Part shown: piece by piece, positions 48,984 through 58,060 of the stretch
How the letters are laid out: each line of letters starts with the position of its first letter
How positions within the stretch are numbered: the first letter of the stretch is position 1
From: CAYUVH01 sp964448135
GTDB lineage: Bacteria > Verrucomicrobiota > Verrucomicrobiia > Limisphaerales > UBA8199
Direction of reading: 5' to 3'
NCBI GenBank assembly: GCA_964448135.1
Contig: CAYUVH010000007.1
Coordinates: forward strand, 1-64,000
DNA: 64,000 nucleotides
Translations under genes and position numbers: made by a program
Notes under the pieces: generated by a model
Seen by the model: only the letters and a program-made list of their open reading frames with translations
What the model was told of the DNA's origin: nothing
Databases searched by the model: none

Positions 48984-49035
48984 AAACTTTTTACTATCAC
49001 GGCCCGCGAAATTCGTAAATCTAATTGTACAACGC

Positions 49036-49917
49036 TCAATACACCACTTTGTTCAGCGGGTATTCGATGATGCCTTCAGCACCCGCATGTTTGAGGGCGG
49101 GAATGAGTTCGCGGACGATGTGTTCGTCAATGATGGTCTCGACCGCAACCCAACCGGGCTGGCTGAGGCTGGAGATGGTCGGATTGCGCAGGGCGGGAAG
49201 CGCTTTGAGCAGGCCGGCCAGGCGCTTCTCGGCGATGTTCATCTTGAGGCCGACTTTGGCTTCGGCTTCGATGGCGCCGCGGAGGAGCATGGCCAAGATC
49301 TCGATCTTGTTGCGCTTCCACTTGTTCTTCCACGAATCGTAATTGGAAATCAGGCGTGGCGTGGAGGTGAGGAGCGTGTCCACGATGCGGAGCTTGTTTG
49401 CGCGCAAGGAGGAACCGGTCTCGGTGACTTCGACGATGGCGTCCACGAGTTCGTGGGCTTTGACTTCCGTGGCGCCCCAGGAGAATTCGACCTCGGCTTT
49501 CACCTTGTTCTTGCGCAGGTACTTTTTGGTCAGATTCACAACCTCGGTCGCGATGCGTTTGCCCTTCAAGTCCTTGACGGATTTGATGGAGGAGGTTTCC
49601 GGCACGGCGAGCACCCAGCGGGTGGGCTGGCGGGAGACCTTGCTGAAGAGGAATTCACCGACTTCGTGGACTTTGGAATCGTTTTCCTGGATCCAGTCGA
49701 GACCCGTGATGCCGCAGTCGAGATACCCATGCTCAACGTAGCGGCTGATTTCCTGCGCGCGGATCATGCGGATTTCGAGTTCCGGATCGTCCACGTAGGG
49801 CATGTAGGAACGGCTGCTGAGCGAGATGTTGAATCCCGCGTTGGCCATTTTTTCGAGAGTGGCGTCCTGAAGGCTTCCCTTCGGCAAGCCCAGCCTTAAT
49901 ACCGATTTCTTGTTCAT
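49036..49917 (-). CDS. hisG: ATP phosphoribosyltransferase, long form
   Basis: 293 residues. LRLGLPKGSLQDATLEKMANAG starts the first lobe; DCGITGLDWIQEN and RIATEVVNLTKKYL follow, with the C-terminal regulatory domain (NIAEKRLAGLLKALPALRNP, VETIIDEHIVRELIPAL) of the HisZ-independent form. It joins ATP and PRPP in the first step of histidine synthesis. No other his gene is visible. Confidence 0.95.
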   Translation of the reverse strand: MNKKSVLRLGLPKGSLQDATLEKMANAGFNISLSSRSYMPYVDDPELEIRMIRAQEISRYVEHGYLDCGITGLDWIQENDSKVHEVGEFLFSKVSRQPTRWVLAVPETSSIKSVKDLKGKRIATEVVNLTKKYLRKNKVKAEVEFSWGATEVKAHELVDAIVEVTETGSSLRANKLRIVDTLLTSTPRLISNYDSWKNKWKRNKIEILAMLLRGAIEAEAKVGLKMNIAEKRLAGLLKALPALRNPTISSLSQPGWVAVETIIDEHIVRELIPALKHAGAEGIIEYPLNKVVY

Positions 49918-50199
49918 TTAGCCGGGTAATTCAAGCGAAAGGCGGCCTGACAGTCGAGGATAAAGGGGGGATATACCTTTTCGCAGAGCGGAGGAACACC
50001 CAGCCTAAAAACAGCGGTAACACCGGTAACAGCGGTAACAACCCGTATAAACATTGGTCGAAATGCGTGCCGGAACAGTAACATGGACCAGTAACAAGCA
50101 GTAACAAAAAGGGTTGAGAGTTGAGGGTTGCAGGGCGGCAGAAGAGGCCGAAGGACGAAGGAAACAATGAGTGGCAGCGAGCAATGTTTTCGTTGGACA

Positions 50200-50223
50200 A
50201 CATATACGTGTAATGGCATATGT
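50200..50223. promoter_or_regulatory. candidate ArsR operator
   Basis: ACATA and TATGT enclose 14 bases just upstream of the arsR start, within an AT-rich stretch (CATATACGTG, GGCATATGTG). The layout resembles ArsR/SmtB operators. The preceding gap from 49,918 holds only word repeats. Confidence 0.5.
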
Positions 50224-50235
50224 GTGTACAGGTAT

Positions 50236-50604
50236 ATGAAATTGGTGCAGATTTACCGGTGTTTGTGCGACGAGACGCGGCTGCGGATTTTACATCTGCT
50301 GACGCAGGGTCCGCTGTGCGTGTGCCATTTTCAGGAAATTCTTGAGGAGGCGCAGGTGGCAGTTTCAAAACACCTGGCTTATTTGCGGACGAACGGGCTC
50401 GTAGCCGCACAGCGGCACGGGAAATGGATGATTTACCAACTACCCAAGGACGCGCCGCCGGAATTGGATTTGCAACTGCGCTGCCTGCAGGACTGCGTGC
50501 AGACCAACCCGGTGTTTCGCGAGGACCTCAAGCGTCTCAAGAAAATCCAGTGCTCGTGTGAATGGGTGGAAACGGCAGCCGTGGCGGGAGCCGCGAAAAA
50601 GTGA
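50236..50604 (+). CDS. arsR: ArsR-family repressor
   Basis: 122 residues from the ATG at 50236. The winged helix has QIYRCLCDETRLRILHLL, VCHFQEILEEAQVAVSKHLAYL and the wing AQRHGKWMIYQL. Cysteines at CLCDE, LCVCHF and a C-terminal CSCEW could bind As(III). It leads an ars operon and is followed by arsM after three bases. Confidence 0.92.
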   Translation: MKLVQIYRCLCDETRLRILHLLTQGPLCVCHFQEILEEAQVAVSKHLAYLRTNGLVAAQRHGKWMIYQLPKDAPPELDLQLRCLQDCVQTNPVFREDLKRLKKIQCSCEWVETAAVAGAAKK

Positions 50605-50607
50605 TTT

Positions 50608-51513
50608 ATGAACAAACCAGAAATTGATTCGGAAGCGGTGCGCGACCTGGTGCGCAATGGTTACGCGAAGATTGCCCGGGATACCTCCAGCGGCGCGAGC
50701 GGGCCGGGAGTTTCCTGCTGCGGCTCGCCGCCACAGGAAAGCACCAAGCTCGCGAAAGAGCTGGGCTACACGGTGGAAGAACTGGAGGCGCTGCCCGAGG
50801 GGGCGAACATGGGACTTTCGTGCGGGAATCCGGCGGCCTTGGCGGCCTTGAAACCGGGGGAGGTGGTGTTGGACCTGGGCAGCGGTGGTGGGTTCGATGT
50901 GTTCATCGCCGGGCGGAAGGTGGGCGCCACCGGCCGGGCGATCGGCGTGGACATGACGCCGGACATGCTCGCGAAGGCGCGCCGCAACACGGCCGGTTAC
51001 CGCCAGCAAACGGGATTGGACAATGTGGAATTTCGCCTGGGTGAGATCGAGCATCTGCCGGTGGCGGACAGCAGCGTGGATGCGATCATCTCGAATTGTG
51101 TCATCAACCTGTCACCCGACAAACAGCAAGTGTGGCAGGATATGGCACGGGTGCTGAAACCGGGGGGCCGCGTGGCGGTCTCGGACATGGCTTTGCTGAG
51201 GCCCTTGCCTGCCGAAGTATCGAAGCTGGTGGAAGCGCTGGTGGGTTGTGTGGCGGGCGCGGTGCTGGTGAGCGAAACCGAGGCGATGGCCAGAGGTGCG
51301 GGGCTGGAAAACGTCATGCTCAAATCGAATCCCGATTACGTCGAAGCGATGACGAATTGGGAGGACCCGCTTTACCGCAAAATTGTGGAGCACCTGCCGA
51401 AGGGCGCAAAACCGTCGGATTATATCACGAGCCTGGAGGTACAGGCGCGGAAGCCGGGGGCGGTGAAGGAAGCATGCTGTCAACCTGAGCCGGGAGAGAA
51501 GTGTTGCAATTAA
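50608..51513 (+). CDS. arsM: arsenite S-adenosylmethionine methyltransferase
   Basis: 301 residues. SAM motif I is VVLDLGSGGGFDVFIAG; ISNCVINLSPDKQQV and LVGCVAGAVL carry the arsenic-binding cysteines, with another pair in VSCCGSPP. A CC-rich tail (EACCQPEPGEKCC) ends the protein. ArsM turns arsenite into volatile or excretable methylated forms. Confidence 0.95.
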   Translation: MNKPEIDSEAVRDLVRNGYAKIARDTSSGASGPGVSCCGSPPQESTKLAKELGYTVEELEALPEGANMGLSCGNPAALAALKPGEVVLDLGSGGGFDVFIAGRKVGATGRAIGVDMTPDMLAKARRNTAGYRQQTGLDNVEFRLGEIEHLPVADSSVDAIISNCVINLSPDKQQVWQDMARVLKPGGRVAVSDMALLRPLPAEVSKLVEALVGCVAGAVLVSETEAMARGAGLENVMLKSNPDYVEAMTNWEDPLYRKIVEHLPKGAKPSDYITSLEVQARKPGAVKEACCQPEPGEKCCN

Positions 51514-51550
51514 CGGCCTGGGTTTAAAAGGAATCGGCGGTTTTGATCCA

Positions 51551-51994
51551 GTGAAGCAACAAGTCTTGTTTGTCTGCATTCATAACAGCGCCCGGAGCCA
51601 GATGGCCGAAGCGTTTCTGAATCAGATTGGGGCGGGGCGATTCGCGGCCCAAAGCGCCGGGATCGAGCCGGGGAATTTGAATCCGGTGGTGGTTGAGGTG
51701 ATGCGCGAAATCGCAATGGATATTTCCCGAAACCGGACGAAATCCGTGACCGAGATGCTCGAGTCCGGGCCACGGTTCGACTTTGTGATCACGGTTTGCG
51801 ACGAAGCGAGCGCGGAGCGGTGTCCGACTTTTCCCGGAGGGGCGGTGCGGCTGCATTGGGGGTTTCCGGATCCTTCGAGTTTCAAAGGGGATCCGGCAAA
51901 CGTGCTGGGGCGCACGCGCGGAGTGCGGGATGAGATTCGGAAAAGGATCGAGGAATGGTGTCGGACTACGGATGCCCCGCCCTGCTCTGCTTAA
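51551..51994 (+). CDS. arsC: arsenate reductase, LMW-phosphatase type
   Basis: 147 residues from a GTG at 51551. The P-loop CIHNSARSQMAEAFLN (CX5R) and the redox region FDFVITVCDEASAERCPTFPG place it in the thioredoxin-linked ArsC family. It reduces arsenate to arsenite, the substrate of arsM just upstream. A 37-base gap keeps it in the operon. Confidence 0.95.
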   Translation: MKQQVLFVCIHNSARSQMAEAFLNQIGAGRFAAQSAGIEPGNLNPVVVEVMREIAMDISRNRTKSVTEMLESGPRFDFVITVCDEASAERCPTFPGGAVRLHWGFPDPSSFKGDPANVLGRTRGVRDEIRKRIEEWCRTTDAPPCSA

Positions 51995-52087
51995 ACGCGC
52001 TGGCCGTCAGCTGCGCCTTCGATGTGGACGCGAATGGGGAGAGGAAAGATTAGGATTAGGATCAGGATTACGATTAGGAGGGAAAAG

Positions 52088-52711
52088 TCAGCTGCGCAGG
52101 ACGCGGCGGCCTTCGACGCGGATGCGGCCTTGCGCGAGGGCCGCGAGGCACTCGGGGTAGAGTTCGTGCTCGGCGGCGTGGATGCGGGCGTGGAGGGTTT
52201 CAGGGGTGTCGTGGTCGAGGACGGGGACGGTGCGCTGGCCGATGATGGCTCCGGCGTCCACGCCCGCATCAACGAAATGAACCGTGCAGCCGGTGACTTT
52301 GACACCGTGGTTGAGGGCCTGTTTCCAGGCCTCAAGGCCGGGAAAGGATGGGAGGAGTGAAGGATGAATATTCACGATGCGGCCTTCGAAGGCGCGGAGG
52401 AAATCACCTTTTAACACACGCATGAACCCGGCGAGCGCAACGTAATCCACCCGGGCGGCTTGGAGGGCTTGAACGAAGGATTGCTCGGCGTCCTCGTCGA
52501 GTTTGGTGCGGAATTTGCCGGGAGGAATGTGTTGCGCGGGAAGGTTGCGGGCTTTAGCGAGATCGAGAATGCCGGCGTCGGCGACGTCGCTCAGGACGAG
52601 AACGATTTCGGCGGGCAGGCGGGCGGAGGCGACGGCATCAGCGATGGCCTTAAAATTGGAGCCTTTGCCGGAGCCGAGGACGCCGAGGCGGCATTTGGGT
52701 TTGTCAGTCAC
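52088..52711 (-). CDS. purN: phosphoribosylglycinamide formyltransferase
   Basis: 207 residues. VLGSGKGSNFKAIADA binds the phosphoribosyl group; ALAGFMRVLKGDFL and RIVNIHPSLLPSFPG hold the catalytic Asn/His, and TVHFVDAGVDAGAIIGQ the Asp. It adds formyl to GAR in purine synthesis. It is encoded alone and converges with arsC. Confidence 0.95.
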   Translation of the reverse strand: MTDKPKCRLGVLGSGKGSNFKAIADAVASARLPAEIVLVLSDVADAGILDLAKARNLPAQHIPPGKFRTKLDEDAEQSFVQALQAARVDYVALAGFMRVLKGDFLRAFEGRIVNIHPSLLPSFPGLEAWKQALNHGVKVTGCTVHFVDAGVDAGAIIGQRTVPVLDHDTPETLHARIHAAEHELYPECLAALAQGRIRVEGRRVLRS

Positions 52712-52769
52712 CGCCTTTTGATAGCGGAAGGAGGAAAGGTTGCAAGATGAAGCTTAAGTGGGCTCGGAA

Positions 52770-52810
52770 GAACCAAGGACCAAGCACCAAACTCCAGAGA
52801 AGATCCAAGC
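52770..52810. repeat. word-like repeat (ACCAAGCACCAA type)
   Basis: AACCAAGGACCAAGCACCAA followed by CTCCAGAGAAG matches 15,790-15,911 and 57,950-57,990. No function is seen. Confidence 0.55.
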
Positions 52811-52861
52811 TCCCAGAACCAGATTTTGGCAAGGTCGGCGGTCAACTCTCGAACTGCTGCT

Positions 52862-53200
52862 TCATTCCAGCGGTTCAATCTCGTATCCGCAAAGCTGGAC
52901 GTTCCAGTGGGTGCCTACGAGGAGGCCGTCTGCCGCGATCCCCGGCAGCCGGCGCTCAAGGAATGCCTCCAACGGAATCACCGTCGGTTCATACTTCGAC
53001 CAGTCCTGCCCGGCACACTGCCTGGCGTAGGCACGGTCCGACCAGAAGGGCATGATGCCTCGAGCTTCCGTATCATCAGCGGTGGAGGCGGAGCAGACCC
53101 ATCCCTCCGTGCTCTTAAGCCCCCAGACCGCGCGGGAGGCCAAAACACGCTGGACAAATCGGTCGTGCCTTTCTTTCGCTGATGCGGCGGGCTCAAGCAC
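52862..53200 (-). CDS. DUF2750 family protein
   Basis: 112 residues with the DUF2750 pattern: RFVQRVLASRAVWGLKSTEGW, IMPFWSDRAYARQCA and LEAFLERRLPGIAADGLLVG. The family is small, cytoplasmic and of unknown role, often alone in bacterial genomes. The start is uncertain by a few codons. Confidence 0.8.
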   Translation of the reverse strand: MLEPAASAKERHDRFVQRVLASRAVWGLKSTEGWVCSASTADDTEARGIMPFWSDRAYARQCAGQDWSKYEPTVIPLEAFLERRLPGIAADGLLVGTHWNVQLCGYEIEPLE

Positions 53201-53226
53201 AGCGGTGAACCGTAGTGGTCGAAGAC

Positions 53227-53733
53227 CTAATGTTCTGCGAGTTTTCGATCGTCCCAGTAACGCCGACTCCCCAGCGTTAACTCAAGCGCATCCTTTTCTT
53301 TCAGGGCGTCCACCTGAGGGACAGAGAACAATTCGTGCCAGGAGTGCATGCCTTCAAACTGGATGTCTTTCGAGTCCGTGGGGAATATCGCCCCATCCAA
53401 GTATACGTACTCCCTGCCCGGCTCCAAATCCTTGAGCATCACTTTCATGAAGTCGATCCACACCCGTATGTCTTCCGCAGTTGGTTGCCGGCTCCATTTG
53501 CCATCGAGATCTCTGTGGGCCAGATCCTCCCAGCTTAGATCCAACTCCCCGGCGCGCGCAAACGTGAAGGCCTTCCGGCATTGTGGGCATACGAAGAGCC
53601 ATCCACAACCGCACCAAGGGCAATCCATCTGCGCCGGGGCGCCGATGGGCGCCGTGATGCATTTGCAATGGGAAATGAAACTGTCGTTCGCCTTTACCAG
53701 GTAAAGCGTCTTGGTTTTTCCGAAGTCCTGCAT
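53227..53733 (-). CDS. hypothetical protein with zinc-ribbon-like cysteines
   Basis: 168 residues. CPWCGCGWLFVCPQC near 36-50 suggests a zinc knuckle. The rest (WEDLAHRDLDGKWSRQPTAE, WIDFMKVMLKDLEPGREYVY) looks soluble. I recognise no family. It is separated by 27 bases from the DUF2750 gene on the same strand. Confidence 0.65.
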   Translation of the reverse strand: MQDFGKTKTLYLVKANDSFISHCKCITAPIGAPAQMDCPWCGCGWLFVCPQCRKAFTFARAGELDLSWEDLAHRDLDGKWSRQPTAEDIRVWIDFMKVMLKDLEPGREYVYLDGAIFPTDSKDIQFEGMHSWHELFSVPQVDALKEKDALELTLGSRRYWDDRKLAEH

Positions 53734-53785
53734 TGCTGCTTTCAGTTAATCAGGCTTCACAAGTGGAACAGGGCATGACTGCAAG

Positions 53786-54304
53786 TTACGCGGATGGAGC
53801 GGGAGGGCTGGTCATGGCGGCAACGTGTTTGCGCCAGGCTTCGGGGGGATCGGCGGAGGAGCAGCCTTCAGGGAAGCGGAGCTCCGGGTAACACACTTCA
53901 ACGAGGGTCATGGCCCGCCAGCGTGTCGAGCTTTTGGGAGAGGTGAGCATCTCGAGCAGGAGTTGTTTTTCAGGCTTTTTGTCAATGCCGCGGCGGGCAA
54001 GAATGACAATGGCCATCTCCATATCCGGACTTTCGGGGGAGGCGAGAATGGATTCGAGTTCGGTGTCCGAGAGGTCCCCCAGCCTGGATTCGATGGATCG
54101 CATCTTTTTGCGGGTTCGCCTGAGGCTGAAAATCACGTCGAGGATCATCAGGACGATCCAAAGGACAATGAGGGCGACGAGCAGGAGGAAGGGATAGAGC
54201 AGCAGGCCGAGCCAACCACGACTCGCGTAGCCGGCCCAGCCCACGGCCACGAAGGCTGCGACCGTGATGACCCGGCCGATGAATGGAGATCTGCGCAAAG
54301 CCAT
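53786..54304 (-). CDS. small membrane protein of unknown function
   Basis: 172 residues with two or three membrane segments near the N-terminus (VITVAAFVAVGWAGYAS, GLLLYPFLLLVALIVLWIVL) and a cytoplasmic helical region (SIESRLGDLSDTELESIL). No family recognised. Confidence 0.6.
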   Translation of the reverse strand: MALRRSPFIGRVITVAAFVAVGWAGYASRGWLGLLLYPFLLLVALIVLWIVLMILDVIFSLRRTRKKMRSIESRLGDLSDTELESILASPESPDMEMAIVILARRGIDKKPEKQLLLEMLTSPKSSTRWRAMTLVEVCYPELRFPEGCSSADPPEAWRKHVAAMTSPPAPSA

Positions 54305-54415
54305 TTAACTCCGAAGGCAGGCTAGTTTGACCGCAAAAGATTGCGCAAACAGAAAAGGAGCCTGCGGGGAGCCGGAGGGATTAGGATTAAGATTACGAGT
54401 AGGATTAGGAACTGC

Positions 54416-57400
54416 CTATGGGGCGGATTGGACGCGGTAGAAGCGGGAGAGGTAGCCGGGGGCGGCGGTGTCGGTGAAGGTGAAGGGAGCGGTGTTGGTT
54501 TGCAGCGGGACCCAATTCAGCATGTTCGTGGAGGCTTGCACGATGAAGTTCTGGCCGGTGGGGCTGTTGACGCTGAATTGGAACTGGCCGTTGGCGAGGT
54601 AGTCGGGAGCGACCAGAATCGGCGCGTTTTGGACGGCGGTCACGGAGTAGTCGAAGGAACCGTTGGGGACGTCGGCGCCGTTGTAGCTCTTGATGTGCAA
54701 ATACCAGGTCCCGGCGGACGTGGGCACGAGCGGGAGCGGGCCGGAGGACCAGGTGAGTTCGGTTTCGGTCCAGAGGTGGAGCGGGGAGTCGTCCCACGAA
54801 TAGCGGTAGTATTGGACTTTGCCGGGGCCGAAACCGGGTGCGGCGGTCCAAGTGACGGTGGCGCCAACGGAAGGGGTGGCAGGGCTGGGAGTGATGCTGC
54901 CGGCGAGCGGCGGAAGCGAGAGGGTCCAGCCAATGTTGGTGCCGGTGGGGCCGGTGGAATTATTCCAAGCGCCGCGGGCAGCGGTGTGGTTGTCGTGGGC
55001 TTCCAGGGTGTAGGTGTAAGGAGTATTCGGAGTGAGATTAGTGTCGGTCTGGGAGGTGGCGGTGCCCCAGCCGCCGAGGGCCACGCCGTTGCGGGAGAGA
55101 CGCACGCCGACATCACCAACGCGATACCAGTTTTCGGAATCCTGATTGCCCCCTGCCCCGGCATCTTCGTCGGGGCCAGCGGCGACATTTACGCCCTGGT
55201 CAGGCGGGATGACCCACGTGAGGGCAATTTGATTCGTGGACGTCGCGGTGACCGTATCGAATTCGGGATCCACGGGCGGGACGTTGTCCACGAAGACATC
55301 GTAGTAGCGGGCGTAGTTACCGGCGTCCTGATAGATGGAGCCACCACTGAGCCCGCTGTCCTGGAAGGAGGTGCGGCCGGACTGGCTGACGGCGAAGAAA
55401 TGCAGGCGGCGATGGCCGGTGACGCCGGTGGCGGTGTGGGTCCAGTTTGAGGCAGCCGGGGCGCCCGAAACCGTGGCGTAGTCGGTATCGGCATTGCCGA
55501 GACCGTAGCCCCAAGCGTATTGCATGGTGCGCCAGCGAGGAACGGGACCCTGGGCTTTGGAATAACCGCCGGCGAACACGGTGGTGTTGTTGCCATAAAA
55601 CGCGGCGGCGTTCAGCGGATTGGGGGTGCCGTAAACGTTGGTGATGACGATCTGCGGGTACCAACTGTCCTGCTCGTACCCGAGGCCGTAGCTGTAGTAG
55701 CCGCCGAGGTCGTAGTAATTTACGGAGGGCTCGTTCAAATTCGTGTCGATGCTGTTGCGGAGGCTGACGGTGCCCTGGAAGTTGTTGGTGAAGTTGTGGA
55801 GCTTGAACAGGACGCGGTTCCAACCGGCAGACAAGGTCACTGCGCTGGTGACGTCCTGGTCACGGGTGAGGGTGCGGTTGGCGTTGGTGTCGTTTTTGAG
55901 CGAGCCGTTGACCCAGAGCCGGTTGCCATCCGAGGAGCCGATCATGAACTTCGGCGCGGCGGAAGAAGGGACAAAGATCCAGGAGAAGCCGTAGGCGTCC
56001 ATGTTGTCGCCGCCGCCGTAGGTGCCGGCGTTGCCTTTGAAGTTAAGCGTATTGGCGTTGTTGCAATCGCCGGTGGTGACGCGCCCGGCGGTCTTGCCGT
56101 TGTAACCGAGGCCGGCGGAGATGGCGTTGCCGTGCGAGGTATCCACCGCGGGATAAAGGTAGAGACTGGATTCGTTGAAGGAGCGGTTGGCCGTGTCGCT
56201 CACGCTGGAGGAGGAGTAGCCGCCAAGGCAGGTAAAGTCGTCGATGTACTGCCAGCGGGCGGCCTGGATGTGCATCTGGCTGTAACCGGCGGCAAAACCG
56301 CCGCAGGATTTGGTGCAACTGCCGACGGGCGGGCCGTCGTCCTGGGTGTTGCTGCGGAAGCCGCCGAGGCTGGCGATATTGAATGTGCCGCTGAAGAAGT
56401 TGACCCAGTTGCAACTGTAGGCGCAGCCGTTGATGGAGCCATTGAGCGATGCGGCGAGGTCGTTGCCCGCGGTGTTCACCGCCTGAAAATTCATCGTGGC
56501 GGAGGCATGCGCGTTGGGAACGATGGCGCTGGCGGTCAGGTAACCCCGGCCGGAGACGCCGTACTGGGGTTGCGCCGGCAGCCAGCGGATGTCGCGGTTG
56601 AAGACGGTGCAGTTTGAGCCGCTGATCGGAATGCCGAAGCTGTACCACGCGTTGAGCCCGCAGGCGGAATATGCGACGTAGCTGCCATTGCGCGAGGTGG
56701 AATCCATTTCGCCGGAGTCGAGGGTGTAGTTCCCGAAGTTGGTGCCCGGACCGGGAAGGACGACGGAGACGTAAGTGGAGAAGGTATCGCCGAACCAGCC
56801 GGCTGTGCCGCGCAACATGCGCCACGAAAAGACGTAAGTGCCGGCACTCGCCGGCGCGGTGGCGGTGAAATTGAAGGTGGAGTTATTCCCGACGGTGACG
56901 GGCGAGGACGGCAGGTTGACGCGGTTGAAGCCCCAAGTGGTGTTGTCGGTCGGGTTTTGCGAACCGAGGCGATAGGGATTGGAGCCGGTGTTGGTCCAGG
57001 TGGTACCGCCGCTGTTGTTAAACGTGATGCTGACATTAAACGTCGCGCCGGTGAGGACACTGCCGGGTGTGCTGCTGCTGACAAAGGTGGCCGCATCCAC
57101 GGAACCGCCGATGACCAGGGTGGAGAGGAGCGAGGAAGCGGTGCCATTGAAGACGTCACCGTCCACATTGCCGGAGTGATTGGGCACGGTGGTGCCGCCG
57201 TATTGCCAGGCCGTCCAGGTGGACCAGGGAGTCGTGGAACTGGGAGAATCGGTTTGCGGATCGGGGCTGCCCGGCCACTCGGCGATCCAGGGAATCCACT
57301 TGGTAATGGTACTATTGAAATACGTGGCGGCGTGCGAGCTGGAGCAATAGATCGCGGGCTTGATGATGACTCCATTTGAAGAAGCGCAATTGCTGACCGT

Positions 57401-57889
57401 GAGACACCATTGGTTGACCCATTCGGAGAGAATGGTTTTGGTCTGGCCCGAGAAAGAGGCTTCGACGTCAAGCATGGGCATGAGGTAGGAGCCGCCGTTC
57501 TTGATGTAGTTTTTCGCCACACTCCAAAAGTATTTGGCTTCGGCATCGGCGCCGTTGGTGCCGGGGTTGGAATCGTAACGGGCGAAGTGATAGGCGCCGA
57601 TGGGGAGGCCGGCGGATTTGGCACCGGATTCGTTCAGGGTAAAGGTGGGATCGGTGTAGCCGACGCCTTCAGTGGCCTTGCAGTACGCGAAAGCGATGCC
57701 GGAGTTCTTGATGGCGGGCCAGTCGAGCGCGGTGCCCTGCCAGTGGGAGACATCGATGCCCATGGGGCGTGGGGCGGCGAAAACAGTGGCGCTGCTCAGC
57801 CCAAATAGCAGGGTGAAAGCGAATGCTGCAAGAAGAGGACGCAAGCGCGCGGATTGGCAATGGCGCGGGCTAAAAAACCGGGGACCCAT
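54416..57889 (-). CDS. large secreted GH25 lysozyme with C-terminal adhesion domains
   Basis: 1,157 residues with a signal peptide (about 1-39). The GH25 muramidase (about 43-230) starts GIDVSHWQGTALDWPAIKNS and has FAYCKATEGVGY, IGAYHFARYDS and YLMPMLDVEAS with the catalytic acids. An Ig-like NBR1-type domain (about 270-385), a Cys-containing beta domain and fibronectin-III-like repeats toward the C-terminus follow. It may cut peptidoglycan of other bacteria or at the surface. It is low in Lys/Arg outside the signal. Confidence 0.85.
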   Translation of the reverse strand: MGPRFFSPRHCQSARLRPLLAAFAFTLLFGLSSATVFAAPRPMGIDVSHWQGTALDWPAIKNSGIAFAYCKATEGVGYTDPTFTLNESGAKSAGLPIGAYHFARYDSNPGTNGADAEAKYFWSVAKNYIKNGGSYLMPMLDVEASFSGQTKTILSEWVNQWCLTVSNCASSNGVIIKPAIYCSSSHAATYFNSTITKWIPWIAEWPGSPDPQTDSPSSTTPWSTWTAWQYGGTTVPNHSGNVDGDVFNGTASSLLSTLVIGGSVDAATFVSSSTPGSVLTGATFNVSITFNNSGGTTWTNTGSNPYRLGSQNPTDNTTWGFNRVNLPSSPVTVGNNSTFNFTATAPASAGTYVFSWRMLRGTAGWFGDTFSTYVSVVLPGPGTNFGNYTLDSGEMDSTSRNGSYVAYSACGLNAWYSFGIPISGSNCTVFNRDIRWLPAQPQYGVSGRGYLTASAIVPNAHASATMNFQAVNTAGNDLAASLNGSINGCAYSCNWVNFFSGTFNIASLGGFRSNTQDDGPPVGSCTKSCGGFAAGYSQMHIQAARWQYIDDFTCLGGYSSSSVSDTANRSFNESSLYLYPAVDTSHGNAISAGLGYNGKTAGRVTTGDCNNANTLNFKGNAGTYGGGDNMDAYGFSWIFVPSSAAPKFMIGSSDGNRLWVNGSLKNDTNANRTLTRDQDVTSAVTLSAGWNRVLFKLHNFTNNFQGTVSLRNSIDTNLNEPSVNYYDLGGYYSYGLGYEQDSWYPQIVITNVYGTPNPLNAAAFYGNNTTVFAGGYSKAQGPVPRWRTMQYAWGYGLGNADTDYATVSGAPAASNWTHTATGVTGHRRLHFFAVSQSGRTSFQDSGLSGGSIYQDAGNYARYYDVFVDNVPPVDPEFDTVTATSTNQIALTWVIPPDQGVNVAAGPDEDAGAGGNQDSENWYRVGDVGVRLSRNGVALGGWGTATSQTDTNLTPNTPYTYTLEAHDNHTAARGAWNNSTGPTGTNIGWTLSLPPLAGSITPSPATPSVGATVTWTAAPGFGPGKVQYYRYSWDDSPLHLWTETELTWSSGPLPLVPTSAGTWYLHIKSYNGADVPNGSFDYSVTAVQNAPILVAPDYLANGQFQFSVNSPTGQNFIVQASTNMLNWVPLQTNTAPFTFTDTAAPGYLSRFYRVQSAP

Positions 57890-58060
57890 GACGACTACAT
57901 TACTTTACTTTGGGGCGGATTTAAAGGGGAAAAGTGGAAAGAAAGCTCCAAAGACCAAGCACCAAGATCCAGAGAAACTCCAAGGAACAAGAAAAAGAAA
58001 TTCCTTACCCCGCCCTCTCCTCCAAGTCGGAGGAGAAGGCGGAAGAAAAGACAGGTTGCG